Source: CAYQOX01 sp964419335
Lineage (GTDB): Bacteria; Hinthialibacterota; Hinthialibacteria; Hinthialibacterales; Hinthialibacteraceae
Reading direction: 5' to 3'
Assembly: GCA_964419335.1 (NCBI GenBank)
Contig: CAYQOX010000005.1
Coordinates: forward strand, 83,260-147,259
DNA: 64,000 nt
Positions 51,946-60,702 of this stretch are shown here, piece by piece. The translations under genes and the position numbers were made by a program. The notes under the pieces are model-generated. The model was not told the DNA's origin. It searched no databases and was given only the letters and a program-made list of their open reading frames with translations. Positions within the stretch are counted from its first letter, which is position 1; each line of letters begins with the position of its first letter.

Positions 51946-52437
51946 ATGGTTGAGCAAATAACAAATGTGGTTATCGCCGGTTTGGGAGGCCAGGGAGTGT
52001 TAAAAGCCTCGGATATCTTCGCCGAGGCGGTGTATTATTCAGGCCTCGACGTTAAAAAGAGTGAGATTCATGGGATGAGTCAACGGGGAGGTTCGGTTTG
52101 CAGTGATGTGCGGTTTGGTAAAGAGGTACTGAGTCCTATGATCCCCACAGGAGAAGCCGATTACTTGGTGGTACTTTCCCGCGATCAAGTTGATAATAAT
52201 CTTTATCAACTTAAAGAGGAAGGTATACTTATTTCGCCGGATGATATTGAAGAAGAAGAGTTAAAAAACAAACGTAGTTTGAATGTTGCATTGCTGGGTC
52301 TTCTAAGTACCTATTTGAAGGAAATCGATGAAAATCTCTGGATGAAGGCGATTTTGTCCAACTTGCCAGAGAAAATCCATGATGTAAATCGCCAAGCGTT
52401 TGAACTAGGGCGGAATCGTCAAAAAGAAACGAATTAA
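51946..52437 (+). CDS. iorB: Indolepyruvate ferredoxin oxidoreductase beta subunit
   Basis: ATG 51946 starts two bases after the iorA stop; 163 residues, slightly short for the family (about 190-200). The gamma-type domain of 2-oxoacid oxidoreductases begins TNVVIAGLGGQGVLKASDIFAEA and contains KKSEIHGMSQRGGSVCSDVRFG. It completes the IorAB complex. The C terminus (DVNRQAFELGRNRQKETN) is at the expected place; the missing residues are in the middle. Confidence 0.93.
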   Translation: MVEQITNVVIAGLGGQGVLKASDIFAEAVYYSGLDVKKSEIHGMSQRGGSVCSDVRFGKEVLSPMIPTGEADYLVVLSRDQVDNNLYQLKEEGILISPDDIEEEELKNKRSLNVALLGLLSTYLKEIDENLWMKAILSNLPEKIHDVNRQAFELGRNRQKETN

Positions 52438-52449
52438 CCAAATAATTAA

Positions 52450-52470
52450 GGGGGCGGAAACACCGCCCCC
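52450..52470. terminator. GC-rich hairpin after iorB
   Basis: GGGGGCGG (52450-52457) pairs with CCGCCCCC (52463-52470) around AAACA. It lies between convergent genes. The leftward side runs into TTAATTATTT, a weak T-tract, and the rightward side has none, so it terminates the cytochrome gene better than iorB. Confidence 0.5.
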
Positions 52471-52496
52471 CTGAGTTAATCTTATTCACTAATACT

Positions 52497-52763
52497 TTAA
52501 TAAATCTCTTCGACAATATCATCAATGTCATCTAAATCAATGCCGGAATCAGGTTTCTTCTGCATTTCTTCTACAATCATACGCATATAATCTTTCGATA
52601 ACACGTCATGTGCTCTGTGAACGCGATCCAAGGTATGACACTCTGCACACAAGGTTTCAAACTTTGGATGCTCCGCTGTTATCACTTGCTCCTCTTGGGT
52701 AGCACAACCAATATAGAACAGTAGTGTGCATACACATGCGAACCCAATAACCCAATATTTCAT
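52497..52763 (-). CDS. Small monohaem cytochrome c-like lipoprotein
   Basis: The protein has 88 residues. A lipoprotein signal ends at Cys20 (FYIGC), then a single c-type haem motif CAECH (Cys39, Cys42, His43). The remaining 45 residues are helical with Met/His candidates for the distal ligand (HRAHDVLSKDYMRMIVEEM) and an acidic tail ending DIVEEIY. The mature part of 68 residues is near the lower size limit of a cytochrome c fold. It is probably membrane-anchored and exposed to the periplasm. Its partner is unknown; nothing nearby is a respiratory enzyme. Confidence 0.75.
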   Translation of the reverse strand: MKYWVIGFACVCTLLFYIGCATQEEQVITAEHPKFETLCAECHTLDRVHRAHDVLSKDYMRMIVEEMQKKPDSGIDLDDIDDIVEEIY

Positions 52764-52952
52764 GTTTATTGTTCCTCCCCATATTTTGGATTGATAAGTA
52801 CCCCTTGCACTCTATGTTACGCTACTATGGTACCCTTTTTCAATGGAGAGCATTCAATAAAAGCGCAGAAATTTCTACGGATTGAGTTTTCTAGGAAAAA
52901 ATATAACCTAAAACAGCCAAATTACATCTAAAAAACTTTCCATATCGACAAA

Positions 52953-55175
52953 ATGAGTAAAAATAAACCTTTTGTGGAGATCGCTTTTCCCATTCCCGCG
53001 CGTAAACTTTTCACGTATCGCATTCCTAAATCGATGCGTGGAAAGATACAAGCCGGGTGTCGGGTTTATGCTGATTTTGGAAGTACCCGGCGTTTGGGGT
53101 ATGCGACCCATTTTTTGGATAAGCCCCCAGAGGGTTTAAATGAAATCAAAACAATCTTTACACTTGTAGATGAGAATCCTCTCTTCGGGAATGAATTGTT
53201 ACATTTTTTGAACTGGATGTCTGATTACTATATGGCTTCAAAAGGCGAGACTTATGCCGCCGCTTATCCCTTTTCTCCCTCAGTACGTCCCCAAATGGTT
53301 AAAGTTGTTTTGCTTAATGATACCATTCGGGAAACTTCTGAGATTCCCACAGAGGTAAAGTATCCAAAGCAACGTCAAGCCATTCAATTTTTGCTTAATC
53401 GAAGAGCCCTCCTCTCCCCTGCGGAAATTCAACGAGAGGCCGGGATCTCGCAATCGACGATCAAGGCATTGGAAAAAAAAGGTTTTGTAAGAGTTGAATC
53501 ACGTGAGCGGGTACTTAATACCACTAGTACCACTACTTTAGACGACAAACTACGTTTAACAGAGGAACAAGAGCATGCGCTAGAACAAATAGAACATGCG
53601 TTGGCCGTAGAAAATCCGAAACCGATTCTTATTCGCGGGGTTACTGGCAGTGGAAAAACAGAGATTTATCTCCAATCTATTGATTTTGCGCTTAAACAAA
53701 ACAAAAGTGCATTGGTGTTAATTCCAGAAATCGCTCTTACACCGCAGACCTTGGATCGTTTCCAAAGCCGCTTTGGTGATCAAGTAGCGATCCTCCACAG
53801 TGGTTTGGGACAAGGAGAACGCTATGATGAATGGCGAATGATCAAGAGTGGTAGGCGTAAGATCGTCGTGGGAACCCGTTCTGCAATTTTTGCGCCTTTG
53901 GAAAGTCCAGGGTTAATTATTGTGGATGAAGAGCATGACGGTTCTTATAAACAATCGGATCCAAGCCCCCGTTATAGCGCCCGGGATATGGCGGTGGCGC
54001 GGGCGCGTTTATGTGGCGGTTTGTGCCTCCTTGGCTCAGCGACGCCCTCGATCGAATCCTCTCATAATGCTGAACAAGGGAAATATCACTTTATTTCTTT
54101 AAATAAACGTATAGCGAGTCATGGGATGCCGCCAGTGCATTTGATCGATCTGCGAGGACGTCCAGAAGAGGAGATGATCCTTTCCACTGAACTCAAAGAA
54201 GCGCTTTTGAAACGTTATGAGAACGGGCGTCAGTCGATCCTGTTCCTAAACCGTCGAGGATTCGCGACAACTCTATCCTGCCAACATTGTGGGCATGTGA
54301 TCAGTTGTGATCATTGCAGCGTGGCTATGGTCTATCACAAATCTCGCAACCAACTAATCTGCCATCATTGTGATTTTCGCAAATCGCTTCCTGAGAACTG
54401 TCCTGCTTGCGCGGAACGGTTTATCCGTCAGCAAGGATTCGGGACTGAGCGAGTCGTACAAGAAATTGAAACGCTGATTCCTGAAGCGCGGATCATTCGC
54501 ATGGATCGGGATACCACCCGCCGAAAAGGCGATCATGACCGCCTTATGACTCCTTTTCGGGAGGGACAAGCGGATATTATGGTAGGAACCCAGATGATTG
54601 CCAAAGGGTTGGATTTTCCCAACGTCACCCTCGTGGGAATCATCAACGCAGATTATGCGCTTTCCCTGCCCGACTTTCGTGCAGCAGAACGCACCTATGC
54701 CATGCTCACCCAAGTCGCAGGCCGCGCGGGACGTGGAGAGCATCCCGGCGAGGTGTTCGCTCAAAGTTATTGCCCGGATCATTACAGTATTCAATTAGCG
54801 ATTCATTCCAACTTCGAGAACTTTTATAACAAAGAGATCCGTTATCGCCGTCTAATTGGCTTTCCTCCGTTTACGCGCTTGGTTCTTTGGAGAGTAGAAG
54901 CAAAACAGGAAGGGCTGGCTCGTGATAAAGCCTGGGAGTTGTATAAACTACTTACTCAAGGGCTTAATTCCACGCGCGATATTACCTTACTCCCACCGGT
55001 AGAGGCGCCTTTGTATCGCCTACGGGATTATTACCGCTGGCAAGTCGCCCTTAAAAGCCGGGATTATCGGGCTTTTCGCCCTGCGTTAAACAGTGAATCG
55101 TTCCAGGCCTTTTTTATGCAACGGCGGAAGGGTTTACGGATCGTGCAAGATGTCGATCCCTGGGATATGCTATGA
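52953..55175 (+). CDS. priA: Primosomal helicase PriA
   Basis: The protein has 740 residues, normal for PriA. The N-terminal DNA-binding domain (3'BD) starts FVEIAFPIPARKLFTYRIP. The helicase core has Walker A GVTGSGKTEIYLQ, the DEEH box VDEEHDGSYKQ and SATPS. The zinc domain has eight Cys (CQHCGHVISCDHC, CHHCDFRKSLPENCPAC). QVAGRAGRG and GTQMIAKGLDFPNVTLVG close the core. PriA restarts stalled replication forks. Its start has no clear ribosome site. Confidence 0.97.
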   Translation: MSKNKPFVEIAFPIPARKLFTYRIPKSMRGKIQAGCRVYADFGSTRRLGYATHFLDKPPEGLNEIKTIFTLVDENPLFGNELLHFLNWMSDYYMASKGETYAAAYPFSPSVRPQMVKVVLLNDTIRETSEIPTEVKYPKQRQAIQFLLNRRALLSPAEIQREAGISQSTIKALEKKGFVRVESRERVLNTTSTTTLDDKLRLTEEQEHALEQIEHALAVENPKPILIRGVTGSGKTEIYLQSIDFALKQNKSALVLIPEIALTPQTLDRFQSRFGDQVAILHSGLGQGERYDEWRMIKSGRRKIVVGTRSAIFAPLESPGLIIVDEEHDGSYKQSDPSPRYSARDMAVARARLCGGLCLLGSATPSIESSHNAEQGKYHFISLNKRIASHGMPPVHLIDLRGRPEEEMILSTELKEALLKRYENGRQSILFLNRRGFATTLSCQHCGHVISCDHCSVAMVYHKSRNQLICHHCDFRKSLPENCPACAERFIRQQGFGTERVVQEIETLIPEARIIRMDRDTTRRKGDHDRLMTPFREGQADIMVGTQMIAKGLDFPNVTLVGIINADYALSLPDFRAAERTYAMLTQVAGRAGRGEHPGEVFAQSYCPDHYSIQLAIHSNFENFYNKEIRYRRLIGFPPFTRLVLWRVEAKQEGLARDKAWELYKLLTQGLNSTRDITLLPPVEAPLYRLRDYYRWQVALKSRDYRAFRPALNSESFQAFFMQRRKGLRIVQDVDPWDML

Positions 55176-55270
55176 TTCGTATGAATCTATTTTCATCCTC
55201 TTTGATTCCAGCACAAAATGAATTACTTTTATACAATAGCCATGAAATAATAAAAATTGGAGAATGACTT

Positions 55271-57583
55271 ATGCTTACAAAAAAAACACTGTCCCTTTTT
55301 CTATTTTCTCTAACATTACTACTCTGGATTCCAGTCAATGGGCCCGCTCAAGAAAACGATAAAGAACCGGAAAAGAAAATCATCGATCTGGATTGGATTT
55401 ATAAAAAAGAAGAACTCAATATCAAACCGGTCAAACCCGATATGCCGCGTTCCTTTAAATGGTCTCGCGAAGGGCATGATCTCGCTTATCTCATTTCGAA
55501 TGCAACAGAGGCACCACACATGGTCTTCTTTGATCCTGTAAAGGAGGCCACTTCGTTTCTCATTACGCCGGTCGCACTTCACGAAGCGATTATTGAACTT
55601 GCCACCCACCCCGAAGGAGTATCCATTGCTCATACATCAAAGATCCTGAAAGAGATTGATGAAAGAGAGGATATCGCAAAAATTGATCGTTTTTCTTGGT
55701 TGAAAGAAGGGAACAAAGTTCAAATTACCGTGAGCGGTAAGGATTATATATGGGACAAAGCGGAAAACTCGCTAACTAAAGATGATGAAGAAAAGCGGGA
55801 TCTTCCAACCGGAGAGAAGGAAAATACCACCTGGGCGCCTAACGATCGATATGCAGCCTATACCCGCGATAATGATCTCTATGCTTATGATACAGAGCAA
55901 GACAGAGAAATTCGGCTTACAAACGATGGAAGTGAAGCGGTGCTCAACGGGAAGCTGACGTGGGTGTATTGGGAAGAATTGCATTACCGGCGTAATTGGA
56001 AAGCATTTTACTGGTCACCGAACAATCAAGCAATCGCCTATTTACAAACAGATCAAACCGGTGTTTCTCAATTTCCCATCACCGATTATTCGAATCCCGT
56101 GCCCTCGACCAAAATGATGTATTACCCCAAAGTGGGAACAAAAAACCCGGAGGTACGCTTGGGAGTGGTTTCGCTTTCGACCCGAGATACCCAATGGATT
56201 GATTTGGGTGAACCTTATGAATACATCGCCAGGGTGGAATGGATGCCGGATGGAAAACGTCTCGCTATACAGACTTTGAACCGCGCACAAGATGAATTGA
56301 CGCTGCTCTATGCCGATCCCAACACAGGCGAAAGTGAAATTATATTAAAGGAACATGATGACTATTGGGTTAATGCTCATGGGGGACCTTATTTCATGGA
56401 GGATAAAGATGAGTTTCTGTGGCTTTCTGAACGCAGCGGATTTCGGCATTTATACCGCTATTCGCTCGAGGGACGTTTGATCAAGCAACTAACGGAAGGA
56501 GATTGGGAAGTCAATCCCAGCCTATGGCAGATCAAACTCACCCAGGATGAGGATCATAAACGTGTATTTTTTACAGCCACGGAGGAGTCACCTTTAGAAC
56601 GCCATATTTACTCGGTGACCTACAATGGGAAATTACGTCAATTAACTCAAGAAGCAGGTTCTCATTCAGCAAATTTTTCCGCAGACCGGAAGTACTTTGT
56701 AGATACATTCTCCTGCATCGACACGCCAAAAAAGATTCAGTTGATCGACGATCGTGGAAACGTGATCAAGGTTTTTGGAGAAACCAAAAAAGAGGATTAT
56801 CTGCCTTATATCATTAAGGATTCCGAATTGGTGGAAATGAAAAACGAAGAGGATATTCCCTTTTATGCTCGGATGGTCAAACCGGTCGATTTTGACCCGA
56901 GTAAAAAATATCCAGTTATAGTGTATGTCTATGGCGGGCCGGCGGCTCAAGTCGCACGGAATGTATTCACCAGTGCCCAGGATATGTCTTTCGTTGAACG
57001 CGGCTTTATCCTCTTTGCGTTTGATACCCGGGGAACCACCGGCCGGGGACGAGAATGGATCAATGCCATTCACCACAATGGGTGTGATATTCCGTTAAAA
57101 GACTTGTCCTTCGCGGTGGATTATTTGAAGTCTCTTCCCTATGTAGATGAAAACAAGATCGGGGTATGGGGATGGAGCAACGGCGGCTATATAACCACAT
57201 GCGCTATGACCAAAGGGGCAGGAAATTTTAAAGCCGGGGCGGCAGTCGCACCACTAACGAATCACAAGCTTTACGATACGATTTATACAGAACGCTATAT
57301 GGGACTCCCTAACGAAAATCCTGAAGGCTTCAAAGAAAGTGCCCCCAGCCATTACGCGGATCAGCTGGAGGGAGAACTGCTTCTGGCTCACGGGGTTAAT
57401 GATGACAATGTCCACATGCAAAATATTTACTATATGGTGGATGCTTTGATTGAAGCAGAAAAAGAATATACGCTTTATATCTACCCCCAGCGAGACCATG
57501 GAATCGGAGGAAATCAAAGACGTTATCATCTCTTCTCACGCATCCTCAATTTTTTTGAAGAACATTTGAAAGAAAAAGAATGA
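55271..57583 (+). CDS. Secreted S9B dipeptidyl-peptidase IV-like serine peptidase
   Basis: The protein has 770 residues. Signal peptide (about 1-26, ending PAQ). An eight-bladed-propeller-like N-terminal part (about 60-480, FKWSREGHDLAYLISNA, YLQTDQTGVSQFPITDY) is followed by an alpha/beta-hydrolase (about 510-770). The triad is Ser636 in GWSNGGY, Asp in LLAHGVNDDNVHMQN, and His in PQRDHGIGG. It cuts dipeptides after Pro or Ala from N termini of peptides, probably in the periplasm or outside. The family's Glu pair after the propeller (WEELHYRRNWKAFYWSP) is visible. The stop is overlapped by an alternative start of the regulator, which suggests an operon. Confidence 0.9.
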   Translation: MLTKKTLSLFLFSLTLLLWIPVNGPAQENDKEPEKKIIDLDWIYKKEELNIKPVKPDMPRSFKWSREGHDLAYLISNATEAPHMVFFDPVKEATSFLITPVALHEAIIELATHPEGVSIAHTSKILKEIDEREDIAKIDRFSWLKEGNKVQITVSGKDYIWDKAENSLTKDDEEKRDLPTGEKENTTWAPNDRYAAYTRDNDLYAYDTEQDREIRLTNDGSEAVLNGKLTWVYWEELHYRRNWKAFYWSPNNQAIAYLQTDQTGVSQFPITDYSNPVPSTKMMYYPKVGTKNPEVRLGVVSLSTRDTQWIDLGEPYEYIARVEWMPDGKRLAIQTLNRAQDELTLLYADPNTGESEIILKEHDDYWVNAHGGPYFMEDKDEFLWLSERSGFRHLYRYSLEGRLIKQLTEGDWEVNPSLWQIKLTQDEDHKRVFFTATEESPLERHIYSVTYNGKLRQLTQEAGSHSANFSADRKYFVDTFSCIDTPKKIQLIDDRGNVIKVFGETKKEDYLPYIIKDSELVEMKNEEDIPFYARMVKPVDFDPSKKYPVIVYVYGGPAAQVARNVFTSAQDMSFVERGFILFAFDTRGTTGRGREWINAIHHNGCDIPLKDLSFAVDYLKSLPYVDENKIGVWGWSNGGYITTCAMTKGAGNFKAGAAVAPLTNHKLYDTIYTERYMGLPNENPEGFKESAPSHYADQLEGELLLAHGVNDDNVHMQNIYYMVDALIEAEKEYTLYIYPQRDHGIGGNQRRYHLFSRILNFFEEHLKEKE

Positions 57584-57609
57584 TCGCCATTAAGGAAGAA
57601 AATCGAATT

Positions 57610-58983
57610 ATGACTGCTAGGGTTTTAATCGTAGATGATGAAAGACACACCCGGGAAGGTTTGCAAGCCGCTCTCGAAAGTGATCACCGTCTTGTCGAAA
57701 CCGCTGAAGATGGAAACCAAGCATGGGAAAAAATCCAAAAACACGACTACGATGTATTAATTACCGACATCCGCATGCCGGAGATGGACGGCATGCAACT
57801 CTTGCGCAAAATCAGCGAAAAAGAAATTTCGGTTGGCGTGATTGTATTAACCGCTTATGGGAGTATTGAAATGGCGGTTGAAGCGATGAAATTGGGGGCG
57901 TTTAATTATCTGACGAAACCCGTGAATTTGGATGAATTGGAATTACTGGTCGAGCAGCTCTTGGAAAAACGCCGCATTGAATTAGAAAACCAATATCATC
58001 GCGAACGGGAAATCCAAAGCGGCAGTTTAGATGGACTAATTGGGACAAGCCCTCCCATGCGCAAACTAAAGGATCAAATCCAACAGATTGCCCCCTCCAA
58101 GGCCAATGTTCTCATCACGGGTGAAACCGGAACCGGGAAAGAATTAGTGGCACGGGCAATTCATGGATTGAGCCCCCGAAAAGATCGCCTCTTCGTTCCC
58201 ATTCACTGTGCAGCGCTTTCAGAAAATCTGCTCGAGAGTGAATTATTTGGCCATGAGCGCGGTGCGTTTACGGGTGCGGTAAAACAACGTAAAGGACGCT
58301 TTGAACTCGCCGACAAAGGCACCCTTTTCCTAGACGAAATCAGTGAGATTAGTGAAAGCATTCAGGTTAAATTGCTTCGTGTCTTGCAGCAGAAGGAATT
58401 TGAACGGGTCGGGGGTACAGAAACGATTTCTGTAGATATCCGAATTCTCGCTGCGACGAACGCCGATTTAGCCAAACTGGTGGAAGAAGGAAAGTTTCGC
58501 GAAGATTTGTATTATCGCCTTAAAGTGATCACAATTCATACCCCTCCTTTACGCGAGCGGCTTTCGGATATTCCCCAATTGGTGAATGCCTTTGTAAAGA
58601 AGTATGCTTACGAAAACGGCAAAAAACCTCCGACCGTTTCCGATGAAGTAATCCGTATCTTTCAACAATATTCCTGGCCTGGAAATGTGCGAGAACTTGA
58701 AGGGGTCGTGGAAAGTATGATCATCCTGGCTCAAGGGAATCGTCTGGAAAAAGATAATATTCCCTATGAAATACGTCAATCCGGTGATGAAATGCCGCAA
58801 CCCGTTATTTCTGGTGATGCGACATTGGCCGATATCGAAAAAACGGCCATACTCCAGACCTTGGAAAAACACAATCATAACCGTACAAAAACCGCAGAAG
58901 CTTTGGGGATTGGGCGAAGGACGCTGATTCGGAAATTGCATGAATATGGCGTTTCCAAAGCCGAGGAAGAGAATGAATCATGA
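57610..58983 (+). CDS. Sigma-54-dependent response regulator (NtrC family)
   Basis: ATG 57610 is preferred to ATG 57580 because the receiver domain begins at once (MTARVLIVDDERHTREGLQ); 457 residues. Receiver with phospho-Asp in DVLITDIRMPEMDG. AAA+ domain with Walker A GETGTGKE, the sigma-54 contact GAFTGA, Walker B LFLDEI. A C-terminal Fis-like helix-turn-helix is visible in ETLEKHNHNRTKTAEALGIGRRTLIRKLHEYGVS. It activates sigma-54 promoters on phosphorylation. No histidine kinase is adjacent, and ATGA overlap couples it to the downstream sialidase-fold gene. Confidence 0.93.
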   Translation: MTARVLIVDDERHTREGLQAALESDHRLVETAEDGNQAWEKIQKHDYDVLITDIRMPEMDGMQLLRKISEKEISVGVIVLTAYGSIEMAVEAMKLGAFNYLTKPVNLDELELLVEQLLEKRRIELENQYHREREIQSGSLDGLIGTSPPMRKLKDQIQQIAPSKANVLITGETGTGKELVARAIHGLSPRKDRLFVPIHCAALSENLLESELFGHERGAFTGAVKQRKGRFELADKGTLFLDEISEISESIQVKLLRVLQQKEFERVGGTETISVDIRILAATNADLAKLVEEGKFREDLYYRLKVITIHTPPLRERLSDIPQLVNAFVKKYAYENGKKPPTVSDEVIRIFQQYSWPGNVRELEGVVESMIILAQGNRLEKDNIPYEIRQSGDEMPQPVISGDATLADIEKTAILQTLEKHNHNRTKTAEALGIGRRTLIRKLHEYGVSKAEEENES

Positions 58984-60128
58984 GAAAATATTTCTTCATT
59001 ACAGGACTGCTATTGGCAAGTATTCTAGCGAAAGGAACAGCCCAAGAAAATACGTTATCGATTTTTGACCTCTCCTCAACCCAACATACTGTAGTAGCGC
59101 AAGGTCAAGGTTATTTCCCGGTTTTGAACCTGCTGGAGGAACGCATGTTTGCTGTCTTTCGAGCCGGGGCGGGACATTTGGGACTCGGTGGGCACTTGGT
59201 GTATTCTTTCTCCATCGGGGAAGGCATTGAATGGGAAGAACCCCAAGTTATTGTGAATTCTGATAAGGATGATCGTAATCCCGCTGTGGGTATATCACCA
59301 ACCGGCCGGATCGTTGTGGCCTATCACGAGCAAGGGAGTTATACCTCCGAAGGAGAATATGACCCTTCCCTAAAAAAAGCACGCGCCATGTTGACCTGGT
59401 CAGAGGATCAAGGTGAAACCTGGGTGGAACCTCGTCCGGTAGGTGTAGCTGGTTTGGAATCGTGCTCCCCTTATGGAAGGATCGTTTCTGCCTCAGATGG
59501 AGCGCTGCTCATGAACCTTTATGGACGTTATACCGATCAGGTCAAAGGGATGGAGGAAGTTCGCTCAAATCAACAAAATTATGCTTATGTTGTTCGTTCT
59601 TACGATGAGGGAAAAACTTGGGAAGCCCCTTCGCTTATTGCACCAGGGCATAACGAGACAGCTCTCTTGCACATAAAGGGAGAGAACTTTCTGGCCGTTT
59701 CCCGGACGGTGGGCATGCAGCGCTTGAATTTTTGCCGTAGTGAAGATGATGGCAGGACCTGGTCCAATCCATTACGTTTAACCGATGCCAAACAACACCC
59801 ATCCGATTTACTCCAGCTGACCAACGGCTGGATTTTAATGTTGTATGGAGACCGCAGTGAAACGGATAAAGTCATCCGCGGGATGGTTTCTCGCGACCAT
59901 GGGCGTACCTGGGATTTGAACAATGAACTGATCTTTTCGCGTCCAGTGCGAGGAGATTTCGGTTATCCCAGCGCTGTAATTCTTCCCAATGGACAGCTGG
60001 CAGTTATGTACTATTGGGGCGGCGAAAAAGCCGACGGCTCCACCGCCCGAGCCTATTTGAATTTGATCGACGAAGCCGAATTTTTGAATGCTTATATTGA
60101 AACCTTTAATATTCCCTTTTCGCGATAA
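58980..60128 (+). CDS. Secreted sialidase/BNR-repeat protein
   Basis: The protein has 382 residues. Signal peptide (about 1-21, ending GTAQ). A six-bladed-propeller pattern follows with four Asp-boxes of the form S-x-D-x-G-x-T-W: SEDQGETW, SYDEGKTW, SEDDGRTW and SRDHGRTW. The fold is that of exo-sialidases and related glycoside hydrolases. The catalytic Arg triad and Tyr/Glu pair cannot be confirmed by eye, so enzyme activity on sialic acid or rhamnogalacturonan-type sugars is not claimed. ATGA overlap with the regulator gene points to co-translation. Confidence 0.82.
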   Translation: MRKYFFITGLLLASILAKGTAQENTLSIFDLSSTQHTVVAQGQGYFPVLNLLEERMFAVFRAGAGHLGLGGHLVYSFSIGEGIEWEEPQVIVNSDKDDRNPAVGISPTGRIVVAYHEQGSYTSEGEYDPSLKKARAMLTWSEDQGETWVEPRPVGVAGLESCSPYGRIVSASDGALLMNLYGRYTDQVKGMEEVRSNQQNYAYVVRSYDEGKTWEAPSLIAPGHNETALLHIKGENFLAVSRTVGMQRLNFCRSEDDGRTWSNPLRLTDAKQHPSDLLQLTNGWILMLYGDRSETDKVIRGMVSRDHGRTWDLNNELIFSRPVRGDFGYPSAVILPNGQLAVMYYWGGEKADGSTARAYLNLIDEAEFLNAYIETFNIPFSR

Positions 60129-60182
60129 ATTCATAGAATTTCCAACATGGGTAGGGGTGGATCCATTCTCATTTCGGCAACC

Positions 60183-60521
60183 TTATTTCTCATACTCTGC
60201 TGTTACACATGTGGTGATCCCTCCCCGGGCGCTGAAATCTCCTTCGACCTTCATCCAATGCGGCTCACACGCTTCGACGAGGTCATCCAAGATTTTGTTT
60301 GTGACCATTTCATAAAAAATGCCTTGGTTGCGGTATTCGATCAAATAAAACTTTAATGATTTGAGTTCTATACATTTCTTATCGGGTATATAGTCAATCC
60401 GAATGGTGCCAAAATCAGGTAAACCCGTTTTGGGACAAACCGAGGTAAATTCGGAACATTCAATATGGATGTTGTACTTACGCCCAGGATAAGTATTATC
60501 AAAAGTTTCCAACTTTGCCAT
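60183..60521 (-). CDS. queF: NADPH-dependent 7-cyano-7-deazaguanine reductase (type I)
   Basis: The protein has 112 residues. The signature FTSVCPKTGLPDFGTI holds the catalytic Cys29 and the Asp that binds it, and the QueF motif is conserved as IELKSLKFYLIEYRNQGIFYE. The enzyme reduces preQ0 to preQ1 in queuosine biosynthesis. It is of the short YkvM type and ends near the expected C terminus. No preQ1 riboswitch and no other que genes are adjacent; it is convergent with the sialidase-fold gene. Confidence 0.94.
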   Translation of the reverse strand: MAKLETFDNTYPGRKYNIHIECSEFTSVCPKTGLPDFGTIRIDYIPDKKCIELKSLKFYLIEYRNQGIFYEMVTNKILDDLVEACEPHWMKVEGDFSARGGITTCVTAEYEK

Positions 60522-60592
60522 TCTTCTTCCTTTCCAAAATGTATCCTGTGGAACATATGATCATGAACGTATTGGTATATTATAGTGTACAA

Positions 60593-60610
60593 CCCGATAA
60601 AAAAATCGGG
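60593..60610. repeat. Hairpin upstream of queF and the helicase gene
   Basis: CCCGAT, six A loop, ATCGGG forms a perfect short stem in the divergent region. The role is unclear. Confidence 0.3.
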
Positions 60611-60702
60611 GATGTGTGCTTCATGGATATCCTTGAAAACGCCTTTAAATATAAGTCGTTTGTATTATTCTATACGCATTACACCTACAAACTCCCATCG
60701 AG

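Noticed and set aside
60522..60702. preQ1 riboswitch upstream of queF
   Set aside because: The region has no pseudoknot core or A-rich tail next to the ribosome site; only a simple CCCGAT/ATCGGG hairpin.
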